A DNA stretch of 64,000 nt from Methylophaga sp. (GCA_002706095.1 PAJP01000016.1:1-64000), one strand, 5' to 3'. Shown: positions 19,698-30,413, counted from the first letter of the stretch. Notes: generated from the sequence alone by a model not told the origin. Translations and numbers: made by a program.

Positions 19698-21008
19698 TTA
19701 ATATCTGTAGTGTTCAGGTTTGAATGGACCTGTTTTTTCCAGCCCCAGATATTTTGATTGCTCGTCTGTCAGCGTAGTCAGGTTGGCACCAATCCGACCC
19801 AAGTGCAGTTGTGCGACTTTTTCATCCAGTTTTTTCGGCAATACGTAGACTTTATTTTCATAATTGTCAGTATTTTGCCATAACTCGATTTGTGCCATGA
19901 CCTGATTAGTGAACGAGGCTGACATCACAAAGCTTGGATGACCGGTTGCACAGCCAAGATTCACCAGACGACCTTCAGCTAACAGAATGATGCGTTTACC
20001 ATCAGGGAAGATAACGTGATCAACTTGCGGCTTGATGTTCTCCCATTCATATTTACGCAGGGAAGCGACATCAATTTCTGAATCAAAGTGACCAATATTG
20101 CAAACGATGGCTTCATTTTTCATCTTCAGCATATGGTCATGGTTGATAACATCGATGTTACCTGTTGTGGTGACGAAGATATCGCCCATTGCTGCCACAT
20201 CATCCATAGAAACAATGCGGTAGCCTTCCATGCTGGCTTGAAGCGCACAGATTGGATCAATTTCAGTCACCATAACGGTGGCGCCCATGCCACGGAATGC
20301 CTGTGCACAGCCTTTACCCACATCACCGTAACCTAAAACAACGCAGATTTTGCCGGCGATCATCACGTCCGTGGCGCGTTTAATACCGTCGAGTAGTGAT
20401 TCACGGCAACCATAAAGGTTATCAAACTTGGATTTAGTGACAGAGTCATTGACGTTAATGGCTGGCACTTTCAATGTGCCTGCTTTCATCATTTCATACA
20501 GACGGTGAACACCGGTGGTTGTCTCTTCTGACAGGCCTTTCACGTCATTTAGTAACTCTGGATACTTGTCATGCATTATCTGAGTTAAATCGCCACCATC
20601 GTCCAGAATCATGTTCGGACGCCAGTTGTCTGGACCCATGATCGTTTGTTCGATACACCAAACCGCTTCTTCTTCTGTCTCACCTTTCCAGGCAAATACT
20701 GGAATACCTTGATCAGCAATTGCGGCTGCGGCATGGTCTTGTGTCGAGAAAATATTGCATGATGACCAGCGAACTTCAGCGCCGAGTTCGACTAAGGTTT
20801 CAATCAATACGGCTGTCTGAATCGTCATATGTAAGCAGCCGGCGATACGAGCACCTTTCAGTGGCGCTTGGCCAGCATACTCTTCACGTAAGGCCATTAG
20901 ACCTGGCATTTCGCTTTCAGCAATTTTAATTTCTTGATGGCCCCATTTAGCCAAGCTGATGTCAGCAACTTTATAATCAGGGGTTAAATTTTCGATTGGT
21001 GATTCCAT
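19698..21008 (-). CDS. ahcY: S-adenosylhomocysteine hydrolase
   Basis: A 436-residue NAD-dependent enzyme that splits SAH to adenosine and homocysteine. NAD binding is shown by [18 protein letters not shown], with [12 protein letters not shown] and the C-terminal [12 protein letters not shown] tail. I use the ATG at 21008, which has GAGGA eight bases upstream, rather than a TTG five codons earlier. It lies 21 bases after the metK stop and should share the SAH riboswitch leader. This restores the methyl cycle by removing the product that inhibits methyltransferases. Confidence 0.97.
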   Translation of the reverse strand: MESPIENLTPDYKVADISLAKWGHQEIKIAESEMPGLMALREEYAGQAPLKGARIAGCLHMTIQTAVLIETLVELGAEVRWSSCNIFSTQDHAAAAIADQGIPVFAWKGETEEEAVWCIEQTIMGPDNWRPNMILDDGGDLTQIMHDKYPELLNDVKGLSEETTTGVHRLYEMMKAGTLKVPAINVNDSVTKSKFDNLYGCRESLLDGIKRATDVMIAGKICVVLGYGDVGKGCAQAFRGMGATVMVTEIDPICALQASMEGYRIVSMDDVAAMGDIFVTTTGNIDVINHDHMLKMKNEAIVCNIGHFDSEIDVASLRKYEWENIKPQVDHVIFPDGKRIILLAEGRLVNLGCATGHPSFVMSASFTNQVMAQIELWQNTDNYENKVYVLPKKLDEKVAQLHLGRIGANLTTLTDEQSKYLGLEKTGPFKPEHYRY

Positions 21009-21029
21009 TGTTCGTTTCCTCAAATTCTT

Positions 21030-22190
21030 TTATAAACCGGCAGCGTCGCGTAATACATCTGCCATATCTGTTCTTTCCCAGCTAAAATCAACATCTTCAC
21101 GGCCAAAGTGACCATAAGCCGCTGTTGGTTGGTAGATAGGTTTGATTAAATCGAGCATCTTAATTAAGCCAACTGGTCGTAAATCAAAGTGTTCACGAAC
21201 CAGGGCGACCAGTTTTTCTTGAGAAATTTTTCCGGTACCAAATGTCTCTACACTGATAGAAGTCGGATCAGCCACACCAATGGCATAAGACACCTGGATT
21301 TCACAGCGATCGGCTAAGCCTGCGGCAACAATGTTCTTCGCTACATAACGACCTGCATAAGCCGCACTGCGATCGACTTTTGATGGGTCTTTACCAGAGA
21401 AAGCACCACCACCATGACGAGCCATACCACCATAGGTATCAACGATGATTTTTCTGCCTGTCAGACCACAGTCGCCGACAGGACCACCGATAATAAATTG
21501 TCCGGTAGGGTTGATATGGATTTTTGTATCTTTAGTTAGCCATTCAGAGGGCAGTGTGGGTTTGATAATGCTTTCCATCACCGCTTCATGAAGACTGGCT
21601 TGTGAAATATCCGGGCTGTGCTGTGTGGATAATACAACGGCATCAATACCAACAGGTTTTCCATCTTCATAGATGAATGTCACTTGGCTTTTAGCATCTG
21701 GACGTAGCCAGCTTAACTCGCCATTTTTACGAACTTCTGATTGGCGTTTTACCAGACGGTGTGCGTAGGTAATCGGTGCTGGCATGAGAACATCAGTTTC
21801 GTTACTGGCATAACCAAACATTAAACCCTGGTCACCCGCGCCCTGATTTTCTTCTGTGTCTCTATCAACGCCCATGGCGATGTCAGAGGATTGTTTACCA
21901 ATAAGAGACATAACCGCACAGGTTTGGCCATCAAAACCCACATCTGAGCTGTTATAACCGATATCGGTGATGGTTTTACGAACAACATCTTCGAGATCGA
22001 CCCATGCTGAAGTACTGATTTCACCAGCAACGATGGCGGTGCCTGTCTTTACTAATGTTTCACAAGCCACGCGAGCATGGGGATCTTGGCGAAGAATTTC
22101 ATCCAAGATGGCATCTGAAATTTGATCGGCAACTTTGTCTGGGTGGCCTTCCGATACAGATTCAGAAGTGAAAAGATAATTGCTACTCAT
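21030..22190 (-). CDS. metK: S-adenosylmethionine synthetase
   Basis: A 386-residue methionine adenosyltransferase. Typical motifs are [30 protein letters not shown] and the P-loop-like [18 protein letters not shown] use the ATG at 22190 ([10 protein letters not shown]), which has GAGGA eight bases upstream; an in-frame codon five positions earlier lacks a site. It is the first gene after the SAH riboswitch. SAH riboswitches more often directly precede ahcY; here metK comes first and ahcY second. Confidence 0.97.
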   Translation of the reverse strand: MSSNYLFTSESVSEGHPDKVADQISDAILDEILRQDPHARVACETLVKTGTAIVAGEISTSAWVDLEDVVRKTITDIGYNSSDVGFDGQTCAVMSLIGKQSSDIAMGVDRDTEENQGAGDQGLMFGYASNETDVLMPAPITYAHRLVKRQSEVRKNGELSWLRPDAKSQVTFIYEDGKPVGIDAVVLSTQHSPDISQASLHEAVMESIIKPTLPSEWLTKDTKIHINPTGQFIIGGPVGDCGLTGRKIIVDTYGGMARHGGGAFSGKDPSKVDRSAAYAGRYVAKNIVAAGLADRCEIQVSYAIGVADPTSISVETFGTGKISQEKLVALVREHFDLRPVGLIKMLDLIKPIYQPTAAYGHFGREDVDFSWERTDMADVLRDAAGL

Positions 22191-22201
22191 AGTCAACTTC
22201 C

Positions 22202-22272
22202 TCATTACAATGAGATTGTGGTAATGATAGTTGTGCTATTTGAGGGGGAATAAATCTCGCTCATTACTATCA
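22202..22272 (-). promoter_or_regulatory. candidate expression platform of the SAH riboswitch
   Basis: Three mutually exclusive complementary segments lie between the aptamer and metK. TGATAGTAATGAG (22272-22260) can pair in part with CTATCATTAC (22230-22221). The latter can instead pair with GTAATGA (22208-22202), which adjoins the GAGGA ribosome site. The second pairing would mask translation initiation. This is inferred from complementarity only. Confidence 0.45.
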
Positions 22273-22288
22273 GTTACCTGTTAATAAT

Positions 22289-22358
22289 GAACGCAGTTAA
22301 ATAATGGAGTATTGAATAAGCCTAGCAGGTTAACCACCTGTTGCAGCGTTCCTTATTC
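22289..22358 (-). ncRNA. S-adenosylhomocysteine (SAH) riboswitch aptamer
   Basis: Read on the minus strand, helix P1 is GAATAAG (22358-22352) with CTTATTC (22320-22314), 7 bp. Helix P2 is CAGGT (22340-22336) with ACCTG (22330-22326). The helix with the downstream strand is GAACGC (22351-22346) with GCGTTC (22294-22289). Conserved core strings are present: AAGGAACGCTGCAA and GCTAGGCTTA, against the family pattern GAGGAGCGCUGCAA and GCCAGGCUCG. The downstream helix keeps perfect pairing although its sequence differs from the common GAGCGC/GCGCUC, a compensatory change. In this class SAH binding turns expression on. It lies about 100 bases before metK. Confidence 0.92.
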
Positions 22359-22431
22359 GAAATGACATATTAATCTATATAGAGAATTTTTCAAGCTTAA
22401 TTATCTTCACAAAGTCGTCACACAGCGTGGT

Positions 22432-23124
22432 CTAGAGCGTTAATCGGTCTCCATTTTGTTTCATCCATAGCTTGTGTTCTTTGTATGTAGGACAGATGTC
22501 CGCTACCAACTGCCAGAAAGCCTTTGAGTGGTTATGATGCCTGAGGTGACAAAGCTCATGAAGGATGACGTAATCAATGACTTTGTCAGTGGCCATGATA
22601 AGTTTCCAATTTAGCTGAATATCGCCCGAGCGATAACAGCTTCCCCAGCGAGCTTTATAGGTTTTTATGGTAAGACTTTTAGGAAAGAACTGATACGCTT
22701 CTGCCAATTGAAAAAATCGTGATGTCAGAATTTCATTAGCCTGTTGCCGGTACCATTTTTCCAGTTGACGTTTAATACCTTCTGCCGATATATCTTTTTT
22801 CTTGGTATAGAGCTGTATGCGATTGTCGATGTGTTTAATGGTATTTTCAGCGCTGCTGGTATGAATATCTAATTGATACATGTTCCCTAGAAATAAAAAA
22901 GACTCCCCATCTGCGTAAACGGTGTCTCTGGTGACTGGCAGTTGTTCAAGTTTTTGTTTTATCCACGCCCTTTTTTTATCCACAAAGTCTTGTGCTGTTT
23001 TGACTGCAAGTGTCGTTGGTATCCGCACAATGACTTCACCTTGCTTAATAACCAACGCCATACTTTTACGGCGTGAACTGCGAATAATGGTGTAATCAAA
23101 GCCTTCAGGGTGTGTATGTGTCAT
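22432..23124 (-). CDS. YgjP-like zinc metallopeptidase domain protein
   Basis: A 230-residue protein of the DUF45/YgjP (M48-like) family. The zinc site is HELCHLRHHNHSKAFW near residue 190, matching HExxHxxxxxHxxxFW. The preceding segment (KARWGSCYRSGDIQLNWKLIMA) is also typical. It is cytoplasmic, with no signal peptide. Members are found next to restriction and housekeeping genes, and the role is poorly known. It is divergent from dusA with 72 bases between the starts. Confidence 0.88.
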   Translation of the reverse strand: MTHTHPEGFDYTIIRSSRRKSMALVIKQGEVIVRIPTTLAVKTAQDFVDKKRAWIKQKLEQLPVTRDTVYADGESFLFLGNMYQLDIHTSSAENTIKHIDNRIQLYTKKKDISAEGIKRQLEKWYRQQANEILTSRFFQLAEAYQFFPKSLTIKTYKARWGSCYRSGDIQLNWKLIMATDKVIDYVILHELCHLRHHNHSKAFWQLVADICPTYKEHKLWMKQNGDRLTL

Positions 23125-23196
23125 AAATAATCGTTATAAGCAGATTTTTGTCAGCTGATTTGAGAAAATGTCCCATTAATCTACGTCAATTGAATC

Positions 23197-24189
23197 ATGT
23201 CATCATCATTATCTTTTATAGACTCCAGAAAATTATCCGTTGCACCCATGTTGGATTGGACCGACCGTGATTTTCGTTATTTGTTACGGCTTATTTCGAA
23301 ACATGCTTTGCTCTACACAGAAATGGTGACCATAGGGGCGTTGATTCATGGTGATAGACAGCGATTTTTAGCACATGATGCCGCTGAATATCCGTTGGCA
23401 CTTCAACTGGGCGGTTCTGACCCCGCTGCTTTGGCTGAGTGTGCCAGGATGGGCGAAGATGCTGGTTATAGTGAAATTAATCTGAATGTCGGCTGCCCAA
23501 GTGACAGAGTGCAATCGGGCAGTTTTGGCGCTTGCTTGATGGCTGAACCGAATTTAGTCGCTGAAGGCGTAGCGGCGATGAAAAACGCGGTGACTATACC
23601 AGTGACTGTTAAAACCCGTTTGGGCATAGATGAGCACGACAGTTATGAGTTTCTGACTCATTTCGTTGATGCTGTATCAGCTGCAGGCTGTAATATTTTC
23701 ATTCTACATGCCCGTAAGGCCTGGCTTAAAGGCTTAAGTCCAAAAGAAAATCGTGATGTGCCACCCCTGGATTATGAACGTGTTTATCACATCAAAAAGG
23801 ACTATCCACACCTACACATCGATATTAATGGCGGTATTCATAGTTTGGTAGAAGCCCAGCAGCATCTGCAATATGTGGATGGCGCCATGCTGGGTAGAGC
23901 GGTTTATCATGACCCGTACCTGCTTATCGATGCGGATGAACGCATTTTTCTGCAAGCGGCTACTGACAAGCCAAGTCGACATGATGTCATTGAAGCTATG
24001 TTGCCGTATATCGAGCAAAGAATGAAACAAGGACGACCGCTGAAATCTATCACACGACATTTACTAGGTTTATTTCAAGGCCAACCAGGTGCTAGACGCT
24101 GGCGGCGGCATTTAAGTGAGAATGCCCACTTAGGAGACGCAGGCATTCACACAGTTCAACAAGCCTTAAGTCTGGTCGACAAGGTTTAG
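23197..24189 (+). CDS. dusA: tRNA-dihydrouridine synthase A
   Basis: A 330-residue FMN-dependent enzyme that reduces U20/U20a in the tRNA D-loop. The N-terminal SVAPMLDWTDRDFRY flavin segment, the catalytic cysteine in NVGCPSDRVQSGSFGACLM and the C-terminal SITRHLLGLFQGQPGARRWRR are diagnostic for DusA. Its 3' end overlaps the convergent ABC permease gene by four bases. Confidence 0.96.
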   Translation: MSSSLSFIDSRKLSVAPMLDWTDRDFRYLLRLISKHALLYTEMVTIGALIHGDRQRFLAHDAAEYPLALQLGGSDPAALAECARMGEDAGYSEINLNVGCPSDRVQSGSFGACLMAEPNLVAEGVAAMKNAVTIPVTVKTRLGIDEHDSYEFLTHFVDAVSAAGCNIFILHARKAWLKGLSPKENRDVPPLDYERVYHIKKDYPHLHIDINGGIHSLVEAQQHLQYVDGAMLGRAVYHDPYLLIDADERIFLQAATDKPSRHDVIEAMLPYIEQRMKQGRPLKSITRHLLGLFQGQPGARRWRRHLSENAHLGDAGIHTVQQALSLVDKV

Positions 24190-24968
24190 TTTCTGAGGCC
24201 AGTGCCTTTTTTCAACAGATATAAGGCATATACGGTGAGTGCTACGATGAACAGCATGATGATGCCAAAGGCTGCCATGATAGGGATATCTGAAATACCC
24301 AGCATACCGTAACGAAAAGCATTGACCATGTACAAAATAGGGTTCAATAGTGAAACGTTTTGCCAGAAGTCTGGCAATAAATCGATAGAGTAAAACACTC
24401 CACCCAGATAGGTTAGCGGGGTTAGAATGAAGGTCGGGATGATGGCAATTTCATCAAAACTGCGTGCATAAATCGCATTGATGAACCCACCCAATGCAAA
24501 TAAAACCGCACTGAGAAATACCATGCTGATGGTAATAAAAATATGTTCCACCGGCAGGTGAGTAAAGAACAGTGATACCAGTGTCACGATAATCCCCACA
24601 CACAGCCCCCGAGCCGTACCACCTGCGACATAACCTGCCAAAATCAAGTAATTCGGAATGGGTGCCACAATCAGCTCTTCAATGTGATTTTGGAACTTGG
24701 CACTGAAGAACGAGGAGGCCACATTTGAATAGGCATTATTGATCACGGCCATCATGATAATGCCGGGCACGATATATTCAATGTAACTGAAACCACCCAT
24801 TTCACCAATACGGCTACCTATGAGATTACCGAAAATGATGAAATATAAAGTCATCGTAATGGCTGGGGGCAAGATGGTCTGCGGCCATATTCTGAAGAAA
24901 CGACGGATTTCACGATATAGCAATGTGGAAAAGGCGACCCAGTGTCTTTGGCGACGAGTTGGTGTCAT
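24186..24968 (-). CDS. ABC-2 type exporter permease (YadH-like)
   Basis: A 260-residue ABC-2 membrane protein with about six helices. Features are the N-terminal LLYREIRRFFRIWPQTILPP and the conserved FLTPLTYLGGVFYSIDLLP loop. It pairs with the ATPase gene five bases upstream, as in the E. coli yadGH exporter pair. Substrate is unknown. The C-terminus overlaps dusA on the other strand. Confidence 0.88.
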   Translation of the reverse strand: MTPTRRQRHWVAFSTLLYREIRRFFRIWPQTILPPAITMTLYFIIFGNLIGSRIGEMGGFSYIEYIVPGIIMMAVINNAYSNVASSFFSAKFQNHIEELIVAPIPNYLILAGYVAGGTARGLCVGIIVTLVSLFFTHLPVEHIFITISMVFLSAVLFALGGFINAIYARSFDEIAIIPTFILTPLTYLGGVFYSIDLLPDFWQNVSLLNPILYMVNAFRYGMLGISDIPIMAAFGIIMLFIVALTVYALYLLKKGTGLRN

Positions 24969-24973
24969 AGGTA

Positions 24974-25888
24974 TTACTCCGACTTCTCAACAAGGTTGAG
25001 AAATAATTCTTCCAAACGATTTACTTTATTTTTCATGCTGGTGACTTCAATACCTGTATGACTCAGTTGTTCAAAAACACTGTTTAACGATTCACCACGG
25101 TGAATTTCAACCTCTAAAGTGGTGTTATCGATTTGTTGATAATCGAATCCTTTGAGCTGGAATGTATCGTTTAGTGGTTCTTTGAGGTCTAAAACAAAGG
25201 TTTCTTTATCAAGGCGATTGAGTAGGGACTTCATATCGGTGTTTTCAATTATCTGCCCTTTATCGATAATCGCGATGTTGCGACATAGACTCTCGGCTTC
25301 TTCAAGATAATGTGTCGTCAATATAATGGTGGTGCCTTCGGCATTAATTTTTCTCAAAAATGTCCACATGGAACGACGAAGCTCAATGTCAACGCCAGCA
25401 GTTGGTTCATCTAAAATCAATAATCTTGGATTGTGAACCAACGCTCGGGCAATCATCAGTCGACGTTTCATGCCACCTGACAGGGAGCGAGAAGGGGTGT
25501 CTCTTTTTTCCCATAAACCCAGCTGTTTGAGTAACTCATCTGCTCTTGGCTCAGCTTGGCTTGTGGGCATACCATAATAGCCGGCCTGGGCGACAAGGAT
25601 ATGCTTAACCTGCTCAAAACCGTTAAAGTTAAACTCTTGTGGGACCAGTCCGATATAGCTTTTAGCTTGTTCAGCATCGATGTCCAGGTCCGTATCAAAA
25701 ACCTGGATAGATCCTGTACTTTTAGTCACCAGTGAGGTGATAACACCGATAGTCGTTGATTTTCCCGCACCATTAGGCCCGAGCAAAGCAAAAAAATCAC
25801 CTTGCTCTACATCCAGGTTAATTTCTTTTAAGGCTTGCATGCCATTGCGGTAAGTTTTGCTTAGATTCTTGATAGATAATGCTTTCAC
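24974..25888 (-). CDS. ABC exporter ATPase (YadG-like)
   Basis: A nucleotide-binding protein of about 304 residues. The Walker A is GPNGAGKST, the signature LSGGMKRRL and the Walker B LLILDEPTAGVD. The C-terminal extension (about 220-304) is typical of ABC-2 exporters. The start is uncertain: a GTG at 25888 has an AGAGA element close upstream, and a TTG at 25900 would add four residues. It is divergent from mutH. Confidence 0.9.
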   Translation of the reverse strand: MKALSIKNLSKTYRNGMQALKEINLDVEQGDFFALLGPNGAGKSTTIGVITSLVTKSTGSIQVFDTDLDIDAEQAKSYIGLVPQEFNFNGFEQVKHILVAQAGYYGMPTSQAEPRADELLKQLGLWEKRDTPSRSLSGGMKRRLMIARALVHNPRLLILDEPTAGVDIELRRSMWTFLRKINAEGTTIILTTHYLEEAESLCRNIAIIDKGQIIENTDMKSLLNRLDKETFVLDLKEPLNDTFQLKGFDYQQIDNTTLEVEIHRGESLNSVFEQLSHTGIEVTSMKNKVNRLEELFLNLVEKSE

Positions 25889-25939
25889 TGTCTCTCTCAA
25901 GCGTGATAAAGGTGGCTAGGTTATCATGCCAACAGCGAG

Positions 25940-26629
25940 ATGAGAATTTTGAAAAATATGTTTAGACAATCCCCTCCCAAAACAATAGATGAATTAATGC
26001 GGCGCTGTCAGCAAATCGCTGGAAAAAGCTTAGGTCAGATTGCACAGGAGTTGAGTTGCGCTGTACCTGCAGATCTCATGAGGAATAAAGGATGGGTTGG
26101 TCAGCTATTAGAGGCCTGTCTTGGTGCTGATGCCGGTAATCAGGCTGAACCAGATTTTATCTCCTTAGGCATTGAATTAAAAACCTTACCTTTAAACGCC
26201 AATGGTGAACCGAAAGAGTCGACCTATGTTTGCACTGTTTCAACAGGCGAATACGAAGCCTTAAGTTGGGACAATAGTTGGGTAAAAAGAAAACTCTCAC
26301 ATGTATTGTGGATACCCATTGAGGCTGACTCATCTATTCCGCTTGCTGAGCGTTACATTGGGAGTGGCTGGTTATGGCAACCTGACCCGTCAGAAGAAAA
26401 TTTATTAAAAGCTGACTGGGAAGAATTGATGGATCGTTTAACGATGGGAGAGCAGTCTGAACTGACAGCCAGAGAGGGGCAATATTTACAAGTCAGACCT
26501 AAAGCAGCACACAGTCGAGTTCTTGCAAAAAGTTCGGATAGTGAAGGCGAAACGGTTTTTATGAATCCTCGCGGTTTTTATCTAAGAACCGTTTTTACCA
26601 AGCAGTTACTCGCGAAGGCGTTAAATTGA
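25940..26629 (+). CDS. mutH: mismatch repair endonuclease MutH
   Basis: A 229-residue endonuclease that nicks the unmethylated strand at hemimethylated GATC. The catalytic D...ExK pattern is in EPDFISLGIELKTLPL. The C-terminal FYLRTVFTKQLL is also typical. It implies Dam-directed repair, matching the MutL in this window, which lacks an endonuclease motif. No dam or mutS is visible here. Confidence 0.95.
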   Translation: MRILKNMFRQSPPKTIDELMRRCQQIAGKSLGQIAQELSCAVPADLMRNKGWVGQLLEACLGADAGNQAEPDFISLGIELKTLPLNANGEPKESTYVCTVSTGEYEALSWDNSWVKRKLSHVLWIPIEADSSIPLAERYIGSGWLWQPDPSEENLLKADWEELMDRLTMGEQSELTAREGQYLQVRPKAAHSRVLAKSSDSEGETVFMNPRGFYLRTVFTKQLLAKALN

Positions 26630-26686
26630 TGGTAACGTTGCAAAATTAATGGACTAATTTTGTTTTACTCGGAAAAGTAGAGAGAC

Positions 26687-28000
26687 ATGCTAAACGCACT
26701 AGTTATCGATAGCTCACCAGATTTTTGTGAGCATATGTTCAATTTATTAGAGTCGGCTGGTTTCAACGTAGATACCGCCAAAACAGGTGGCGAAGGCTTG
26801 GTAAAAGCCGCGGCAGGAAAGTATCGTTTAGTGTGCTGTTCTGACAATCTGTCTGACTATGCCAGTAGTGAGTTTTGTAGTCAGCTCAGAGCTTTGAAGG
26901 GCTACGATTTTGCCACGCTGTTAGTGCTAACAGAGCATGATAATTCAAAGATTCTTAAACAGGCACTGTTGGCTGGTGCGACTGATATCTTCAGTAAAAG
27001 TGATATGTCAGAAATGGATACTTATCTTTGTCGAATCAGCCAGCGTGAGACACGACAATTAAGTGGGCGAGTTCTATTTATCGAAGACTCCCGGGTACTG
27101 CAAACCATTATTATCGATTTGTTGACAGATATGGGGCTGGATGTTGACGCCTACAACTATGCCGAAAGTGCATGGGAAGCCTTCAAAGGTGGTGACTACG
27201 ATCTGGTCATTACAGATATCATGCTTGAAGGCAGTATGAGTGGCATTACGCTGGTACGAAAAATTCGGCGTATGCAAAGTGAATATAGCAATGTGCCCAT
27301 TATTGCTACGTCTGGTTTTGACAATATGTCTCGCAAGATTGAACTATTCCATCTTGGCGTTAATGACTATGTGTCAAAACCGATTGTGCGTGAAGAGTTG
27401 AGACAGCGTGTATTTAATCATGTCACCAGCTACCAGACGACACAGGAACTGCGTACCCAGCAAAAGTCTTTACACAGTCTGGCTATGCTGGATGATACGA
27501 CGGGCTTATTTAATCGTCATGCACTTCGCGAATTCGCAGGTAAATACTTCAGTGAGGCTTACCGCTTTAGTCGTTGTTTATCTCTGGCTGTGATTGATAT
27601 CGATCACCTCAAAGAAATCAACGAACATCATGGTTTTGAACGTGGTAATCAGATGTTAGCTGAGCTTGGTTCATGGTTGAAACGTCATGTGCGTGACGTG
27701 GATCTTGTTGCTCGCTGGGCTGGTGATGAGTTGGTTTTACTTTTGCCTGAGTGCGACCTAGCTTCAGCAAAAAATATGATGGATCGCATGGTGCAACGTT
27801 TGAGAAAACTCAAACCAGCTGACTTAGACGTGACCGTCAGTGTCGGGATTGCTCAATTACGGCCAACAGATAACGATAATCTCAACAGTTTGTTTGAGTT
27901 AGCAGATAAAGCAATGTATCAGGCTAAAATGGCGGGACGTAATTGCGTTAAAGTGTATACAGAGCCTGAATCCATTCCCGAGTTGAGTGATAACGATTAG
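26687..28000 (+). CDS. two-receiver response regulator with GGDEF-type domain
   Basis: A 437-residue protein with two receiver domains and a GGDEF domain. In REC1 (about 1-120) the usual aspartate position reads S52 (followed by D53), so it may not be phosphorylated. REC2 (about 127-245) keeps D177, the ATSG switch and K231. The GGDEF domain (about 265-425) has AGDEL at 345-349 in place of GGDEF, and an upstream RxxD (R336, D339) at the spacing of a c-di-GMP inhibitory site. Activity as a cyclase is uncertain. No cognate kinase is adjacent. It converges with prmB, sharing four bases. Confidence 0.88.
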   Translation: MLNALVIDSSPDFCEHMFNLLESAGFNVDTAKTGGEGLVKAAAGKYRLVCCSDNLSDYASSEFCSQLRALKGYDFATLLVLTEHDNSKILKQALLAGATDIFSKSDMSEMDTYLCRISQRETRQLSGRVLFIEDSRVLQTIIIDLLTDMGLDVDAYNYAESAWEAFKGGDYDLVITDIMLEGSMSGITLVRKIRRMQSEYSNVPIIATSGFDNMSRKIELFHLGVNDYVSKPIVREELRQRVFNHVTSYQTTQELRTQQKSLHSLAMLDDTTGLFNRHALREFAGKYFSEAYRFSRCLSLAVIDIDHLKEINEHHGFERGNQMLAELGSWLKRHVRDVDLVARWAGDELVLLLPECDLASAKNMMDRMVQRLRKLKPADLDVTVSVGIAQLRPTDNDNLNSLFELADKAMYQAKMAGRNCVKVYTEPESIPELSDND

Positions 28001-28923
28001 CCGTAAAGCTGTTTAAAGAGTTCACACTGGTCTTTGTCCAGCATGAAGATACCGTGGCCACCGTTTTCTAACTCTAGCCAGGTAAACGCAATCTCCGGCC
28101 ATTTATCATCCACAGCGAGATCGGTGTTACCTACTTCAATAAATATCAGACCATTTTCTGTCAAATGATCGGCCGCACCGGAAAGAATTTTTGTGACTAA
28201 GGCTAAACCACTATCATCTGCTTCAAGTGCTGAGTTTGGCTCATGTCGATACTCTTCAGGCAAAGAAGCCATTTCCTCTGCTCCCACATAGGGCGGATTA
28301 CTGATAATCAGATCATATTTTTCATCGGTAGATATCTTTTGCCATATATCCGACTCAAGCAACGTCAGTTCATCCTCTAATCCATATTTCTGACGATTTA
28401 CTCTAGCGACATCTAAGGCATCAGAACTGATATCACTGGCTGTGACTTCAGCTTGCTCAAAGGCCATTGCCAATGCGATAGCAATACAACCACTACCAGT
28501 ACACATATCTATAATTCGTGTGATGGAGTCAGGTGCAGCGACCCATGGTTGGAACTGTGTTTCTATTAATTCAGCAAAAGGGGAGCGGGGAATAAGGACA
28601 CGTTCATCCACAAAAAAAGGTAAACCAGCAAACCAGGCTTCATTGGTGAGATAAGGTAGTGGAATACGTTTCTCAATCCGCTTTTCAATAGCGATGAGTA
28701 GGGTCCGCTTCTCATCCTGCGTGAGTCTGGCGTCGAGAAATACATCCGGAAGCGTATCGACAGGAAGATGCAAACTACTCAGTAACAATTGTGATGCTTC
28801 ATTAAATGCATCCTCATTACCATGACCAAAAAATAATCCCGCTTCATTGAAGCGGGATGTAGACCATCGTAAAAAATCACGAAAAGTATTTAATTCAGAT
28901 TGAACAGCTAGGTAATCAATCAT
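27997..28923 (-). CDS. prmB: ribosomal protein L3 glutamine methyltransferase
   Basis: A 308-residue SAM-dependent N5-glutamine methyltransferase. The SAM site is [14 protein letters not shown] and the catalytic motif is [11 protein letters not shown]. The following LPEEYRHEP phrase points to PrmB (L3) rather than PrmC (release factors). Its ATG overlaps the leuC stop (ATGA at 28920-28923), an unusual translational coupling of a ribosome modification enzyme to leucine synthesis. Confidence 0.93.
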   Translation of the reverse strand: MIDYLAVQSELNTFRDFLRWSTSRFNEAGLFFGHGNEDAFNEASQLLLSSLHLPVDTLPDVFLDARLTQDEKRTLLIAIEKRIEKRIPLPYLTNEAWFAGLPFFVDERVLIPRSPFAELIETQFQPWVAAPDSITRIIDMCTGSGCIAIALAMAFEQAEVTASDISSDALDVARVNRQKYGLEDELTLLESDIWQKISTDEKYDLIISNPPYVGAEEMASLPEEYRHEPNSALEADDSGLALVTKILSGAADHLTENGLIFIEVGNTDLAVDDKWPEIAFTWLELENGGHGIFMLDKDQCELFKQLYG

Positions 28924-30329
28924 ACGTTTTGTGTGATATCAACAAAGTGACCAGCTATCGCAGCTGCTGCAGCCATGGCGGGGCTAACTAAATGTGTTCT
29001 TCCACCTTGCCCCTGACGGCCTTCAAAGTTGCGGTTTGACGTCGATGCACAATGCTCACCTGCTTCGAGACGGTCCGCGTTCATGGCCAGACACATTGAG
29101 CAGCCCGGGTCACGCCATTCAAAACCGGCTTCGATAAAGATTTTATCCAAACCTTCTTGCTCTGCTTGTTGTTTAACTAAACCAGAGCCAGGCACAACCA
29201 TGGCCTGTTTCACACTGTCAGCGACTTTACCGCCCTGAATGGCTTCTGCAGCTTCACGCAGATCTTCAATGCGAGAGTTTGTGCAGGATCCAATGAATAC
29301 TCGGTCTAAATAGATATCTGTAATCGGCTGATTAGCTTGTAGCCCCATATATTTGAGCGCTTTTTCCATGCCGTTGCGTTTAACTGCATCTGATTCTTTG
29401 ACAGGATCGGGAATAGACGAGTCAACTGAAACAACCATCTCAGGAGACGTGCCCCAAGTGACTTGAGGTTTAATTTCTTCTGCTTTGAGTACCACGACTT
29501 TATCAAAATGAGCACCATCATCTGAGTGAAGTTCACGCCAGGCGTTGACGGCTTTATCCCAGTTTTCACCAGAGGGCGAAAAAGGACGGTCTTTCAGATA
29601 GTTAATCGTGGTTTCGTCAACCGCAATCATCCCCGCACGCGCGCCAGCTTCTATGGTCATATTACAGACCGTCATGCGACCTTCCATACTCAAAGCCTGA
29701 ATCGCTTCACCGGCAAATTCGATGGCATAGCCTGTACCACCTGCAGTACCGATTTCACCAATGATAGCCAGAACGATGTCTTTCGCTGTGATGCCGGGTT
29801 TAACCTGACCCTCGACACGCACTTGCATGTTTTTGGACTTACGTTGAATCAGGCATTGAGTAGCCATGACATGTTCGACTTCGGAAGTACCAATACCAAA
29901 CGCTAGCGCACCGAAAGCACCATGAGTTGATGTGTGAGAGTCACCACAAACTACCGTCATACCAGGCAGTGTTGCGCCTTGCTCGGGGCCAACAACATGC
30001 ACAATACCTTGCCGTAAATCATTTAATCCAAATTCAGTGATACCAAATTCGACGCAGTTGCTATCGAGCGTATCTACTTGCAAACGTGAAATAGGGTCAG
30101 CAATCCCTTGTTCGCGATGTGAAGTAGGGACGTTATGATCTGGCGTCGCTAAAATTGAATTTAGGCGATAAGGTTTACGTTCAGCTAAACGGAGCCCTTC
30201 GAATGCTTGGGGGGAAGTCACTTCATGAACCAGGTGACGATCAATGTAGAGTAAAGCTGTCGTGCCATCTGACTCAGAACGAACGACATGTTGTTCCCAA
30301 AGCTTATCGTAAAGTGTTTTTGCTGACAT
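28920..30329 (-). CDS. leuC: 3-isopropylmalate dehydratase large subunit
   Basis: A 469-residue aconitase-family subunit of leucine synthesis. The [4Fe-4S] cysteines are in [12 protein letters not shown] and GCSMCLAMN, and the N-terminal [12 protein letters not shown] and [16 protein letters not shown] are typical. The usual partner leuD and leuB do not follow; prmB does. The small subunit must be encoded elsewhere. Confidence 0.96.
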   Translation of the reverse strand: MSAKTLYDKLWEQHVVRSESDGTTALLYIDRHLVHEVTSPQAFEGLRLAERKPYRLNSILATPDHNVPTSHREQGIADPISRLQVDTLDSNCVEFGITEFGLNDLRQGIVHVVGPEQGATLPGMTVVCGDSHTSTHGAFGALAFGIGTSEVEHVMATQCLIQRKSKNMQVRVEGQVKPGITAKDIVLAIIGEIGTAGGTGYAIEFAGEAIQALSMEGRMTVCNMTIEAGARAGMIAVDETTINYLKDRPFSPSGENWDKAVNAWRELHSDDGAHFDKVVVLKAEEIKPQVTWGTSPEMVVSVDSSIPDPVKESDAVKRNGMEKALKYMGLQANQPITDIYLDRVFIGSCTNSRIEDLREAAEAIQGGKVADSVKQAMVVPGSGLVKQQAEQEGLDKIFIEAGFEWRDPGCSMCLAMNADRLEAGEHCASTSNRNFEGRQGQGGRTHLVSPAMAAAAAIAGHFVDITQNV

Positions 30330-30413
30330 ATCTCTATTAAAACCGATTAGTGAGTTATAAGTATCCTGGCATTATACAGCGTCAGAGATGTAAGCTCTAT
30401 CTGAACTGATGGC

